From NCBI GenBank assembly GCA_902772455.1, contig CACYAW010000022.1:1-47378 (forward strand): a DNA stretch of 47,378 nt. The letters are read 5' to 3'. This DNA comes from an uncultured Bacteroidales bacterium (GTDB taxonomy: Bacteria; Bacteroidota; Bacteroidia; Bacteroidales; Muribaculaceae). The notes under the pieces are model-generated. The model worked only from the letters and a program-made list of their open reading frames with translations, did not search any database and was not told where the DNA came from. The translations under genes and the position numbers were made by a program. Shown piece after piece: positions 26,351 to 35,437 of the stretch. Every line of letters starts with the position of its first letter. The first letter of the stretch is position 1.

Positions 26351-27394
26351 ATTGAGTGTTACTTCTTTGTTATCGGTAGTCACGCCCACCTTTCCATCGG
26401 TGTCATACACGCGGAATTGGGGTTCCAGGAAATAGGTGCGGCTGAAGTTCACCGTGTACACCTTGTCCGCCGTGTTGTAAATCCACGACGTGAAGGGAAT
26501 CGTCTCAAGCATGCTCTTGAAATAGGGCATGTACTGGCGACGCACCGTGGTGATCTTGCCACCCGTGTCGTCGCTGTAACGCGAGAAGAGCCAGAAAGCC
26601 GATTTATAGACCGCTTGCACGTTGGCGCCTGCCGGTGCCGCACTCTCGTCGGCAATCTCATGATAGACAGCCTTGCCATCATCACCCACCGTGATGTAAT
26701 AGTAATGGTCTATCTCATCGGTGGTGAACCAGGCGTTGGACTTGTCGTCGGCCGTGGTATCGGTCGGGAAGTCGATCTGGTACTGGGCATTCAGCTGCTC
26801 AAAGAGTTCAATGGGAAAACTGTACTTGATATAGACGTTGCGCAGGTCGTTATAGTAGGTGCTGTCCTTGGTCAACGCATTGACCATATAAGCCATGAAC
26901 TCGTCCTGGAACGTTGAGGGATAGTAACTGTCAAACTTTTCCTGATCCCATTCCTCGGGATTTACCCAAGTCACAGGGGCCAGGGTGCGCGAAGTGGGGA
27001 AACTGTCGGTCAGCACATACTCGTAACCATCCCACTCTGCCTTGCTGTGAGGATAGGTGGCCACCATCTGGCTGGAGCGCACGGTGTCGGTCAGGGAGTA
27101 GTTCTTGGTATAAGCCAGCGACGTTGTCAGCTTGCTGGTCGCCGTGGCGGTCTGCTCGCGCTTTATGAGGCACCACACCTCGCTGTGGTCAATCGCCTTC
27201 TCGCTAGTGGTGTAATACTTTCCCTTGAAGGAGGCATAGCGGCCAGCTTTGACCACGGTGGAGCCTTGCTCCCAGTCCACTGTGGGCAACACTTGACCGA
27301 GTTGGCCGTTGTCGGCAAACGGGTCATGTATCGCACACGATGCGGTGAGCAAAGCCACCAGAACTATCATTCCATATATTTTATATCGTTTCAT
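26348..27394 (-). CDS. Lipoprotein of unknown function in the SusCD locus
   Basis: 348 residues, lipobox TASC (Cys20), then a mature chain AIHDPFADNGQLGQ. The sequence is rich in Tyr, Asp and Thr and looks like a mixed beta protein; I do not recognise a domain. It lies 13 bp after SusD, ahead of the PKD lipoprotein, in the slot where surface glycan-binding proteins are usual. It might be a member of the loosely conserved SusE/F-like group, but the sequence does not show this. Its last codon pair (AAT TAG) already belongs to a heptamer array. Confidence 0.85.
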   Translation of the reverse strand: MKRYKIYGMIVLVALLTASCAIHDPFADNGQLGQVLPTVDWEQGSTVVKAGRYASFKGKYYTTSEKAIDHSEVWCLIKREQTATATSKLTTSLAYTKNYSLTDTVRSSQMVATYPHSKAEWDGYEYVLTDSFPTSRTLAPVTWVNPEEWDQEKFDSYYPSTFQDEFMAYMVNALTKDSTYYNDLRNVYIKYSFPIELFEQLNAQYQIDFPTDTTADDKSNAWFTTDEIDHYYYITVGDDGKAVYHEIADESAAPAGANVQAVYKSAFWLFSRYSDDTGGKITTVRRQYMPYFKSMLETIPFTSWIYNTADKVYTVNFSRTYFLEPQFRVYDTDGKVGVTTDNKEVTLN

Positions 27395-27395
27395 A

Positions 27396-27427
27396 TCTCT
27401 TTAGTTATTAGTTTCTAATCCCTAGTT
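27396..27427 (-). repeat. Heptamer array across the SusD stop codon
   Basis: On the minus strand AAACTAG, GGATTAG, AAACTAA, TAACTAA units run in register from the last codons of susD through the stop toward the next ATG. The final residues of SusD (KLGIRN) are encoded by the repeat itself. Confidence 0.8.
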
Positions 27428-29348
27428 TCTTGTTTTCTTGGGTTAAGGAAGTGACTTCGCCATAGTTGTGGGCCCAAATCATGGGTTCCTGCAACCACTT
27501 GTAGTTCTTGTAGGCACCCAGGCGCTCAAGTTCCTGGCGGTTGTACTTCTCCTCGGTCTCGGGGTCATAGTTGATGCGCTGTATCCAGGTGTTTTCCTTC
27601 TGCTCCTCGGTCAAGCCGTCAATCCAGTAGGCTGAATAGAGGTTGTAAGGACGGCGCAGGGTGGGATAAACGATTTCCTGGTTGTCACCGATGCCGTAGT
27701 GGTTGCGGTTGTTACTGTAGTGGTAACGGCGCATGTCGGTCCACTGCTCGGGCTGCAGATACATGGCGATGTACTTGCCGCGGTCGGTCACCTTGTGGAC
27801 AGCAGGCGTGCTGCTCGTGCCACGGAAGTAGTCCTCATTGTCGAGGAACGCAGCCACCTGACCGTTCCAGTACTCGGCAGCCTGATAGCCGGGCTTGCCG
27901 CCGGCAACCGAATTGCCCGGATACTTGTTGTCGGTGTTGGCGTTATAGTTCTCGTTGGGATAGAGTCGCAGGAAGGCTGCAAGGTGACGCTGGATGTTCC
28001 ATTGTGTGGCCTCCTTGGCCAAGGCGCAAGCCTCGGTCTTCTTGCCCATCCAGTACATGGCCTCAGCCTTGATGAAGTAGAGCTCTTCCATCGTGAAGAT
28101 GGGGTTGTAGGCATCGGCAGCACCGGCATAGGCTCCCATGTACAGGTTGGGATAGTTGGCAATCTTGTAGGACGTACCCATACCGATGTTGTTCTCCAGG
28201 TAACGCATCTTGATGCGCTCGCTGGCCACCGAGGGGCTTGCAGGACCGGTGCGGGCAATCATGAGCAGTCCGCAGCGCGGGTCGTTGGCAAAACCGTCGT
28301 GGGCACCTTCGGCATTGAACATACCGCAGGTCATCTCGTTGTCGGGCTTGCTGATACCCATCAGGTCCACCATAAAGAACTTGCTGGGGATGGCGCTACC
28401 CAAGAGGTTACCGCGCGACTCCCACGAGTTGATGACGGGCTGAGCTACGCTCCAAACGGCGTTCCCGCGCGACTCCCACGAGTTGATGACGGGCTGAGCT
28501 ACGCTCCAAACGGCGTTCTGCGTGCCCGTTCCACCGTCCCAATAATAGCGGGGCTCATTGCCGAACCATGCGTCACGGCCGCCCTGGTAGTCAAACACGT
28601 CGCCCTTGCGCCACTGGTTGATGGCGGCATCGGCAGCGTCGATAATCTTCTGGCACATCGCGGGGCTGCGATCCACATTGGGGATATTGCGCAGCAGCAG
28701 GCGGGCCTTGATTGCATAAACCAGGCCTTTCCACTTCTCGAGGTCACCGCCATAGACGCGGTCTTCCTTGGCAGTGAGGGGCTGGTTGTCGGGGTTATTG
28801 ATGATCGCGGGGTCCTCATACATCTTGATGAGGTCTTCACACTCCTGGAACATCCACTCGTACACCGAGGCCTGCGTATCATAGGTAGGCGCAATACTCT
28901 GATAAGCCTCGCTGCGGGGGATGTCGCCAAAGGCATCGGTCGTCAACTGGGTGGACATCAGCTTGATGGTTCGACCAATCAATTCATAGTTGGGCGAATT
29001 GATGGCTCTGGAATTATCAATCAGATTGACGGTGTTCTTGCCGATGTCATAGAAATGACGGCGCCACATCGGGTGGCGGTTCATCGTCAGCATCTCCCAC
29101 TCGCACTTGTAGCTATAGGCGCCCACCGAACTCTTACCGCCGGTGGTGAGCATCTGGGAGAAGTAGGCATAGTATTCGCTGTGGTCATAAACGATCTGCT
29201 GGGCGTAATAGATGATGACGGGCAGGCCGTCCTTAGCCTCAATCTTATGGGCCCTGTCGGGGTTGACGTTGTCATCGAGCACATCATTGCAGCTCACCGA
29301 CACCAGGCCAACCAGCATCAATAATGCTAAAAATCTAATCTTTTTCAT
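27408..29348 (-). CDS. SusD/RagB-like outer-membrane lipoprotein
   Basis: 646 residues from MKKIRFLALLMLVGLVSVSC, lipobox with Cys20. It caps the SusC channel and binds the glycan on the cell surface. Typical SusD features: NPD near the mature N-terminus, helical TPR-like segments (IGRTIKLMSTQLTTDAFGDIPRSEAYQ, KWKGLVYAIKARLLLRNI), and the C-terminal VYPTLRRPYNLYSAYWID region. The family looks closer to the SusD-like_2 group than to classical SusD. The frame can be extended upstream, but that part has no signal peptide. Oddity: residues 278-295 and 296-313 are the identical sequence NAVWSVAQPVINSWESRG, from a perfect 54-bp tandem duplication. SusC lies 16 bp upstream. Confidence 0.94.
   Translation of the reverse strand: MKKIRFLALLMLVGLVSVSCNDVLDDNVNPDRAHKIEAKDGLPVIIYYAQQIVYDHSEYYAYFSQMLTTGGKSSVGAYSYKCEWEMLTMNRHPMWRRHFYDIGKNTVNLIDNSRAINSPNYELIGRTIKLMSTQLTTDAFGDIPRSEAYQSIAPTYDTQASVYEWMFQECEDLIKMYEDPAIINNPDNQPLTAKEDRVYGGDLEKWKGLVYAIKARLLLRNIPNVDRSPAMCQKIIDAADAAINQWRKGDVFDYQGGRDAWFGNEPRYYWDGGTGTQNAVWSVAQPVINSWESRGNAVWSVAQPVINSWESRGNLLGSAIPSKFFMVDLMGISKPDNEMTCGMFNAEGAHDGFANDPRCGLLMIARTGPASPSVASERIKMRYLENNIGMGTSYKIANYPNLYMGAYAGAADAYNPIFTMEELYFIKAEAMYWMGKKTEACALAKEATQWNIQRHLAAFLRLYPNENYNANTDNKYPGNSVAGGKPGYQAAEYWNGQVAAFLDNEDYFRGTSSTPAVHKVTDRGKYIAMYLQPEQWTDMRRYHYSNNRNHYGIGDNQEIVYPTLRRPYNLYSAYWIDGLTEEQKENTWIQRINYDPETEEKYNRQELERLGAYKNYKWLQEPMIWAHNYGEVTSLTQENKKLGIRN
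28411..28518 (-). repeat. Perfect 54-bp tandem duplication inside susD
   Basis: Positions 28411-28464 and 28465-28518 are identical at all 54 bases. The unit is 18 codons, so the frame is kept and 18 residues are repeated. Confidence 0.97.
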
Positions 29349-29364
29349 AGTCGTTGGCCTCCTT

Positions 29365-32300
29365 TCAGAATGTTGCTTTAAGTGTGAAATTGAAACTGCG
29401 CGTGCTGGGCACGTTGTAATTGTCGATACCAGCGCTACCCGTACCGCCGCCGGTGCCTGCCAGCACTGCGGGGTCATTGCCGCGGTACTTGGTCAACAGG
29501 AACAGGTTGCGCGCTGTAGCGGTGAGCGACAAGCCCTTGACGGGCCAGGTGCGCTTGAAGTGCTTGCCGATGTCATAACTCAGCGTCACATAACTCAAGC
29601 GGATATAGGAACCGTCCTCGATAAAGTTGGACGATACAGTCGAGTAATAGGTGTTGATGAAATAGGAGTCAAGCACGATGGGCGTGGTGTTCTTGACATA
29701 GGTCGTCGTTCCATCAGGACCGGGCACAGCCTGAACACCGTTAATGATGTACTCGCGGTTGCGGTTGCGGCCGTCGAACAGGAACGACAGCGTTGCGTTC
29801 TTGTAACGCAAGGTGCTGCCGATACCCAACAGCCAGTCGGGCTCGCGGTTACCGATGTAGAGGCCCTTGGCGGCATTGATGATGGGATAACCGTTCTCGT
29901 CACACACGATGTTGCCATCCGGATCACGCACATAGTCCTTACCCGAGATACCCGTCGAGGATTCACCCAAGCGGGCCACAGGGAAGATGTCGCCATACTG
30001 CGTGCCCTGAATCTCGGTGATGTCGTTGGGCAGGTAGAGCACCTTGCTGCGGTTGAACGAGAAGTTGGCCAGTGCGGTCCATGAGAAGTCGGTGGCCTTG
30101 ATAATATCTTGATTCAACGAGATTTCCATACCGTGGTTCTTCAGGCTACCCTCGTTGCGGGTCTGGAGAATAGTTCCTGAGGCTGGCGACACACGCACAC
30201 TCACAATCTGGTTATCGACCGTCGTCGAGTAATAGGCGATGTCAAGGCGTGTCCAGTTGTGGAAGAAGCGCAGGTCGGCACCAATCTCCCAGGACTTGGT
30301 CATCTCGGGCTCCAAGTCGATGGCGCGCGATGTGGTAGGATCCACACCATAACCTCCATCGGGGAAGAGGGTCCACTGCTTGTAGGTATCGGTAAACAGG
30401 TAGCGAGGACTGTCTTTACCCACCTTGGCCCAGTTGCCGCGTAACTTACCATAACTGAACCAGTCGTTGCTCAGGTGGAACAGTTCACTGAAGATGACAC
30501 CTGCAGTGACCGAAGGATAGAAATAGTTGGTCTTGGAGGCCTGCTTGAAAGCCGATGAACCGTCCATACGGCCCGTTACCGACAGCTGCGCCATGCCCTT
30601 GTAATCAAACCTCAACTCGCCGAAGTGGCCATACTTGTTGTAGGTCGAGTGGTAAAGCGTGGGATGGTTGCTGATGAGCAGGTCACCATTGGTGAAGTCG
30701 GTGTTGTTGAAACTGTAGAACTCGCCTCCCAGCTGGAAGTGCTCATTATAAATCGATGACTCCAAGCCATGGGTCTCTTTGTACTCTAGACCATAGAGCG
30801 CGCTCACGGTATAATCCTCGGCAAAAGTGTGCTGATAGGTAGCCAGGAACTGCATATTCAGCAACGAGCCACGCGAGGGCTGGAAACTGTATGAACCGAA
30901 TTTAGACTGCATGTCCGAGAGCTTGGTCTGAACATCTTCGGCCGTGGGATCGACCAGATCGCCGTCATAGATGCGAGGCACCGTATAGGAGTCATACATC
31001 GAGTAACTCTTGTCATAGCCCATCTTGCCGGTAAACACCAGGTTCTTGATGGGTTCATAGCTGATCTGTCCGTTGATGATAAAGCGGTTGCCCTCGGTCT
31101 CGCTCCAGTCCATGTAGCGGCCAAAGTAGGGAGACACGGCACCGTTGATGCGCTCGGTATCGAGCAGGTTCTCCCAGTGGTCATAGTAAGCCCACCAGTT
31201 CACATGACCCTCAAGGGTGCGGTAGTCGCTCATGTCCTTGTTGATACCCCAGTTGTAGATGGTGGACATCGAGTTGCCAAAACCACGTGACTTGCGGTTC
31301 ATGAAGTTGGCGCTCAACTGAATGGTCACCTTGTCACTGGGCTTATAGGTGCCCTTGAGCAGCACGTTGACCTGCTTGCGGTAATCCTTGGGCACGATAC
31401 CCTGATTATCGGTATAGGATGCTGAGGCATAGGATGAGAATTTCTCGGAACCACCGCTCACGCTCACGTCATACTTCTGCATGACACCCGTCTTGAGGAA
31501 GTCCTTCAAGTTGTTGTAATAGGTATCGTTCTCGCTCATGTAGGGGCCCCAGCCACCGCTGCCCATGTTCTCCTTATACATACCCTTGGCACCAGGGATG
31601 AAGGTGCTCTGGATTTTGGGCAATCGGGCAGGTGTGTTCAATTCCAGCGTTGCCGATGCGGTGACAGTCACTTCACCACCCTTACCACCGCTCTTGGTGG
31701 TAATCATGATGACGCCGTTGGCACCTTCCTGGCCATAGAGGGCCGAAGCCGCGGCACCCTTGAGCACGGTGATGTTCTCGATATCGTTGGGGTTCATGTC
31801 GGCCAGCGTCGAGCCGCCGCCGCGAATGGCCATACCGTCAACAATCATCAACGGCTCGTTGCTCTGGGAATTGTTCATCGACGAGATGGCGCGGATGATG
31901 ACCTGGGTTGAGGAGTTGGGCGAACTGCCGCCGGTGCTTACCTGCAGACCGGCCACCTTGCCTTGCAGGGTGTTGGCAAAGTTGGTGGAACCGCCAGCGG
32001 TCACCTGTTCCTCGTCAAGGGACTGAACGGCGAAGTTCAGTTTCTTCTTCTCCTGGGTCTGGCCCATGGCGGTCACCACGACCTCGCCCAGCATTTGAGC
32101 ATTGTCATCGAGCGCGATGTTGACCACAGACTGTCCCGGGCCAATCTTCACGCTTTTGGGATTCATGCCCACATAGCTCACATCGAGCACGTCACCGTCG
32201 TTAGCCTCAATCGAGAAACGGCCGTCGAAGTCGGTCGCCGTGCCGCGCGTCGTGCCGTGCACCTTGACCGACGCGCCGATAATCGGTTCGCCGTCGCTCG

Positions 32301-32388
32301 ACTGCGTCACCACGCCTGTCACCACACGGGCCAATCCCGTCAGCGACAAGAGGCTCAACAGCAGTAGCAATAGTAATTGTTTTCTCAT
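29365..32388 (-). CDS. SusC-like TonB-linked outer-membrane receptor
   Basis: 1007 residues, signal peptide MRKQLLLLLLLSLLSLTGLA. Order: carboxypeptidase-regulatory-like (CarbopepD_reg_2) domain about 22-100 (VVTGVVTQSSDGEPIIGASVKVHGTTRGTATDFDGRFSI), TonB-dependent plug about 120-235 (FANTLQGKVAGLQVSTGGSSPNSSTQVIIRAISSM, LMIVDGMAI, ITVLKGAAASALYGQEGANGVIMITTKSG), and a long beta-barrel ending in the usual terminal Phe (FNFTLKATF). It imports oligosaccharides or peptides with energy from TonB. It is the first gene of the locus SusC-SusD-lipoprotein-PKD lipoprotein. No regulator (hybrid sensor or anti-sigma) sits next to it in this window. Confidence 0.96.
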   Translation of the reverse strand: MRKQLLLLLLLSLLSLTGLARVVTGVVTQSSDGEPIIGASVKVHGTTRGTATDFDGRFSIEANDGDVLDVSYVGMNPKSVKIGPGQSVVNIALDDNAQMLGEVVVTAMGQTQEKKKLNFAVQSLDEEQVTAGGSTNFANTLQGKVAGLQVSTGGSSPNSSTQVIIRAISSMNNSQSNEPLMIVDGMAIRGGGSTLADMNPNDIENITVLKGAAASALYGQEGANGVIMITTKSGGKGGEVTVTASATLELNTPARLPKIQSTFIPGAKGMYKENMGSGGWGPYMSENDTYYNNLKDFLKTGVMQKYDVSVSGGSEKFSSYASASYTDNQGIVPKDYRKQVNVLLKGTYKPSDKVTIQLSANFMNRKSRGFGNSMSTIYNWGINKDMSDYRTLEGHVNWWAYYDHWENLLDTERINGAVSPYFGRYMDWSETEGNRFIINGQISYEPIKNLVFTGKMGYDKSYSMYDSYTVPRIYDGDLVDPTAEDVQTKLSDMQSKFGSYSFQPSRGSLLNMQFLATYQHTFAEDYTVSALYGLEYKETHGLESSIYNEHFQLGGEFYSFNNTDFTNGDLLISNHPTLYHSTYNKYGHFGELRFDYKGMAQLSVTGRMDGSSAFKQASKTNYFYPSVTAGVIFSELFHLSNDWFSYGKLRGNWAKVGKDSPRYLFTDTYKQWTLFPDGGYGVDPTTSRAIDLEPEMTKSWEIGADLRFFHNWTRLDIAYYSTTVDNQIVSVRVSPASGTILQTRNEGSLKNHGMEISLNQDIIKATDFSWTALANFSFNRSKVLYLPNDITEIQGTQYGDIFPVARLGESSTGISGKDYVRDPDGNIVCDENGYPIINAAKGLYIGNREPDWLLGIGSTLRYKNATLSFLFDGRNRNREYIINGVQAVPGPDGTTTYVKNTTPIVLDSYFINTYYSTVSSNFIEDGSYIRLSYVTLSYDIGKHFKRTWPVKGLSLTATARNLFLLTKYRGNDPAVLAGTGGGTGSAGIDNYNVPSTRSFNFTLKATF

Positions 32389-32448
32389 TCTTGATAGGTT
32401 TTATTGTTAGGTAATAATTCGCTTGAAATTGGTTTTATGTTTGAACTA

Positions 32449-32456
32449 CAAACTTA
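32449..32456 (-). promoter_or_regulatory. -7 promoter box of the SusCD operon
   Basis: The minus strand reads TAAGTTTG (TAnnTTTG), about 60 bp before the SusC ATG. No good -33 TTG at the usual distance was found, which would fit a promoter needing an activator. Confidence 0.45.
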
Positions 32457-32599
32457 CACATTATTTTTCAATTATTAAACCATTAGTCATGACTTTAACA
32501 TTGAAAAATTCGAAATTTTTGATTTAACAACAAATTTTCATGAATTTTCACATATTAGCACAGGCTTTCATCTCTACCAAAAGGAAAACCATTCGTGTC

Positions 32600-32800
32600 C
32601 GGTGAAAGCCCCGCTAGGGGCGTCTAGGGCTTAGGCAGGGGTGTAACGAGGCGAAGCCGAGTGTAACCCCTGCAGCAGTATAGAACACTCATCCAAGCCC
32701 CATCGGGGCGGCACTAAGTCATTGATGCACAATCTGTCACCCCTAACGGGGTTAATTGATGTTGGATTTACTTTTACAGGGGTTCCGCCAAAGTAAGCCC
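32600..32800. repeat. REP-like intergenic element with GC-rich hairpins
   Basis: The 571-bp gap between SusC and the GH20 gene holds a cluster of short palindromes: GCCCCGCTAGGGGC (32608-32621), GCAGGGGT/ACCCCTGC arms (32635-32642 and 32666-32673), GCCCCATCGGGGC (32697-32709) and ACCCCTAACGGGGT (32739-32752). This resembles REP-type repeats common in Bacteroidetes genomes. The rest of the gap is AT-rich and I see no gene in it; a 69-residue open frame on the minus strand crosses the hairpins and looks spurious. Confidence 0.7.
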
Positions 32801-32959
32801 CTTCATGCGAAAATAACATAACAGCATTATATTGTGGCATTTATGGGGATTTATCGTATTTTTACCGGAAACTAAAAAAAATACAAGCCCTATGTTTGAC
32901 TTTGACGGTGCAAACATAGGGCTTGTACTTACTGTCTTCCTTCTATCAGTAGCCTGGTG

Positions 32960-35437
32960 TTACTTGAACAGGTAGGTGGTGACGCTCTCGTGGCCCAGGT
33001 AGAAGGTCTTGGCCTTGATGACCTGGGGCTGAGTCTTGACGGGAACAGGAGCCGTCCAGCGAGGAGAGTCCACAGTGGGCTCGCTGCCATCGAGGGTGTA
33101 AGTCACCAGTTCATCGGGGTACTGGGTGTTGATGAGCAACATGCCGTCAACCACCTTGATGCCCGGAGGACCCACGCGGAAGTTAAAGCCCATGCCCTTG
33201 AGCAGCGGCAGCTCGCGGGTGCCGATTTTGAGGTTATACTGGTGGCGAGCCTCGTTATAGGCCTGAGCATCAGTGAGATTCTTGCTCCACTCGGGCATAG
33301 CCGTCCATGCGCGCTCGCTCACGCCCATCATCTTGGGCAGCAGCATGTACTGAACTTCGTCATAGCTGCGCAGGGTTTCGCCCCACAACTGGGCCTGGAT
33401 GCCGATAATGTTCTCGGGTTTCTCCAACTTGACTTTGCCGTCGCCGGCAGTGGTGATGTTGATGGGGGTGCCGTCAACGGCAGTGCGGGCACTGGCATAA
33501 ATATTGGCGGGCAGGGCGCTCCAAGCGTCAAACTCATCGACCTTGCCGCCCCAGTGCAAGCCTTGCTCGTTCTGGTGCCAGCTGTAACCCATGTCCATGT
33601 AGAAGTTAGTCACGTTGGACAGGATGACGGGATAACCGTCGTTGGCCAGGCGATAGGGCACATCGCTGCGCGAGCCCACAGTGCTCCAGGCATTCACGCC
33701 AGCCACTCGGGGAGCCACTACGGCATTGAATTCGGGCTTGTGGCCCAAGGCCACTTCCTGCCAGCCCTCGATGCGGATCTTGCGGGCAGCAAGCAGGGCG
33801 CTGATGCGCTTGATGTAGTACTCACTCACCTCGTGCTGGTTCTTGAGGCCCTCACGCTGCATGAGCGCCTGCACATCGGGACTCTTGTCCCATGCGCCGT
33901 TGGGCACCTCGTCGCCACCCAGGTGAACATACTCCAGTTTAATCCCTGCCTCCTTATACATCTTCTCCAACTCGGCCACCACGCGGTCGATGAAGCGGTA
34001 AACGTCATCGCTGGCCACGTTGAGCACGTTGTCACGATAGTTCTGGGCCGAAGTGAAGACGCTCTCGTTCTTGTCGTCCCACAGACGGAACTGCTCGGCT
34101 GTCGGGTTACTCATGGCGCGGTTTTTCATCGCCACGATGGCTGCACGGGCATGGCCGGGCGTCTCAATCTCGGGGATGACGCGCACGCCATGGGCACGGG
34201 CATACTTCAACAGGTCGATGAACTCGGCACGGGTGTAATAGCCGTTGGCGCACTGCGACAGGTCATCGGGGTTACCGTTGCCGTCAAAGATCTGTGCCAG
34301 ATAGCCCTTCTCGTCGAGCGTGGCACCGCGGCGGGCAGCCACCTGCGTCAGTTCGGGGAAGCCGGGGATTTCCAGTCGCCAACCCTCATCATCGGTGAAG
34401 TGGAACTGGATAGTGTTGATTTTGTAGTAGGATAACAGGTCTATCGTGCGCTTGAAGTCAGCGGGCTTGATGACAAAATTGCGGGCAATGTCGAGCATCA
34501 CGCCACGATAGCCAAAGTCGGGCCAGTCGATGACAAAGCAATTCTGCAAGCGGTGTCCCTTGCTGTGGTCAAGGGCTGCGATAAGCGTCTTGACACCGTT
34601 CATCAATGCAGCCTGGGTCACACCATGAATAGAGATTTTGCCATCGTGGACGCGCAGGGAATAGTATTCGCCATTGATGCTCATCTTCTTGTCGAGCAGC
34701 AACTCGATGACGGTCTTTTGGCCACTGGACACATACACGCCGCGTTTCTGCAGCTCATCGGTGAGCAACGCCTTAGCCCGGCGGTAGCCACCCCACTGGA
34801 ACCATTTTCCCGTCTTAATCGACACCAGGCTGCCCACCTGCGTAAAGCCGTCCTCGATATCCACCTGCTTGGGCGCAGGGAAGATATCGTAGTCATTGCC
34901 GGTGTAGCCATCTCCAAAGCCGTTAATGGCCTCATTGTAGGCATACATGTAGTTGCCGTCAGGATATGCCTTGTGGTCACGCCACTGGCCAGGCTTGTCG
35001 AGCGGTGAACGCTTGATGTTGACCGCAATAGGCTTAGTCATATCACCGTTCAGCACCACATGGCCTCCAGTGGGCATATAGTTCTTGTTGAGCAGGGCGC
35101 CGCCCATCACCATGTCAATCACCAGCGAGTCACCGGCAGCGAGCGCCTTGTAGTTGGCATTGGGCTTGACGCGATAGTAGGTTGTCGATACCTCATTGAT
35201 ATCCACAGGGCATCCAGCGGGCAGGCTCACCGAACGTGAGAACTGATTGAAAAAGAATTCCCAATTAGCATCCAAGGGCTGCTTGGAAATGTTCTTGATG
35301 ACAAAACGCGAACTGTGGTTGTTTGCCGCGGTGTTGTTCTGCCCCATGTGCCAGTCCACAGCGATGGGCGCCTGGGCACTCATCATCATTGCTGCGGCAG
35401 CAAGGGCCAAAGTAGTCAATAACTTGATTTTCTTCAT
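32960..35437 (-). CDS. Beta-N-acetylhexosaminidase, GH20
   Basis: 825 residues, secreted or periplasmic (signal peptide 1-22). It removes terminal GlcNAc or GalNAc from glycans such as host N-glycans, mucin or chitin oligomers. Order: N-terminal carbohydrate-binding CHB_HEX-like domain (about 24-145), GH20b domain (about 183-300), catalytic GH20 barrel (about 303-690) with DFGYRGVMLDIARNF, IQFHFTDDEGWRLEI, IPEIETPGHARAA and HLGGDEVPNGAW, where Asp509-Glu510 form the catalytic pair, then a C-terminal beta domain with the chitobiase-type end (TLDGSEPTVDSPRW). Its ATG overlaps the stop of the upstream phosphatase gene (ATGA), so translation is coupled. The substrate is probably glycan-derived HexNAc. 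Confidence 0.95.
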   Translation of the reverse strand: MKKIKLLTTLALAAAAMMMSAQAPIAVDWHMGQNNTAANNHSSRFVIKNISKQPLDANWEFFFNQFSRSVSLPAGCPVDINEVSTTYYRVKPNANYKALAAGDSLVIDMVMGGALLNKNYMPTGGHVVLNGDMTKPIAVNIKRSPLDKPGQWRDHKAYPDGNYMYAYNEAINGFGDGYTGNDYDIFPAPKQVDIEDGFTQVGSLVSIKTGKWFQWGGYRRAKALLTDELQKRGVYVSSGQKTVIELLLDKKMSINGEYYSLRVHDGKISIHGVTQAALMNGVKTLIAALDHSKGHRLQNCFVIDWPDFGYRGVMLDIARNFVIKPADFKRTIDLLSYYKINTIQFHFTDDEGWRLEIPGFPELTQVAARRGATLDEKGYLAQIFDGNGNPDDLSQCANGYYTRAEFIDLLKYARAHGVRVIPEIETPGHARAAIVAMKNRAMSNPTAEQFRLWDDKNESVFTSAQNYRDNVLNVASDDVYRFIDRVVAELEKMYKEAGIKLEYVHLGGDEVPNGAWDKSPDVQALMQREGLKNQHEVSEYYIKRISALLAARKIRIEGWQEVALGHKPEFNAVVAPRVAGVNAWSTVGSRSDVPYRLANDGYPVILSNVTNFYMDMGYSWHQNEQGLHWGGKVDEFDAWSALPANIYASARTAVDGTPINITTAGDGKVKLEKPENIIGIQAQLWGETLRSYDEVQYMLLPKMMGVSERAWTAMPEWSKNLTDAQAYNEARHQYNLKIGTRELPLLKGMGFNFRVGPPGIKVVDGMLLINTQYPDELVTYTLDGSEPTVDSPRWTAPVPVKTQPQVIKAKTFYLGHESVTTYLFK

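Noticed and set aside
27699-29324. 541-residue plus-strand frame opposite susD
   Set aside because: It is antisense to a clear SusD gene, rich in Val/Gly/His as expected from the reverse of such codons, and has no domain.
32631-32840. 69-residue minus-strand frame in the gap before GH20
   Set aside because: It crosses several palindromes of the REP-like element and its sequence follows the repeats; it looks non-coding.
32957-34435. 492-residue plus-strand frame opposite GH20
   Set aside because: Antisense shadow of the GH20 gene.
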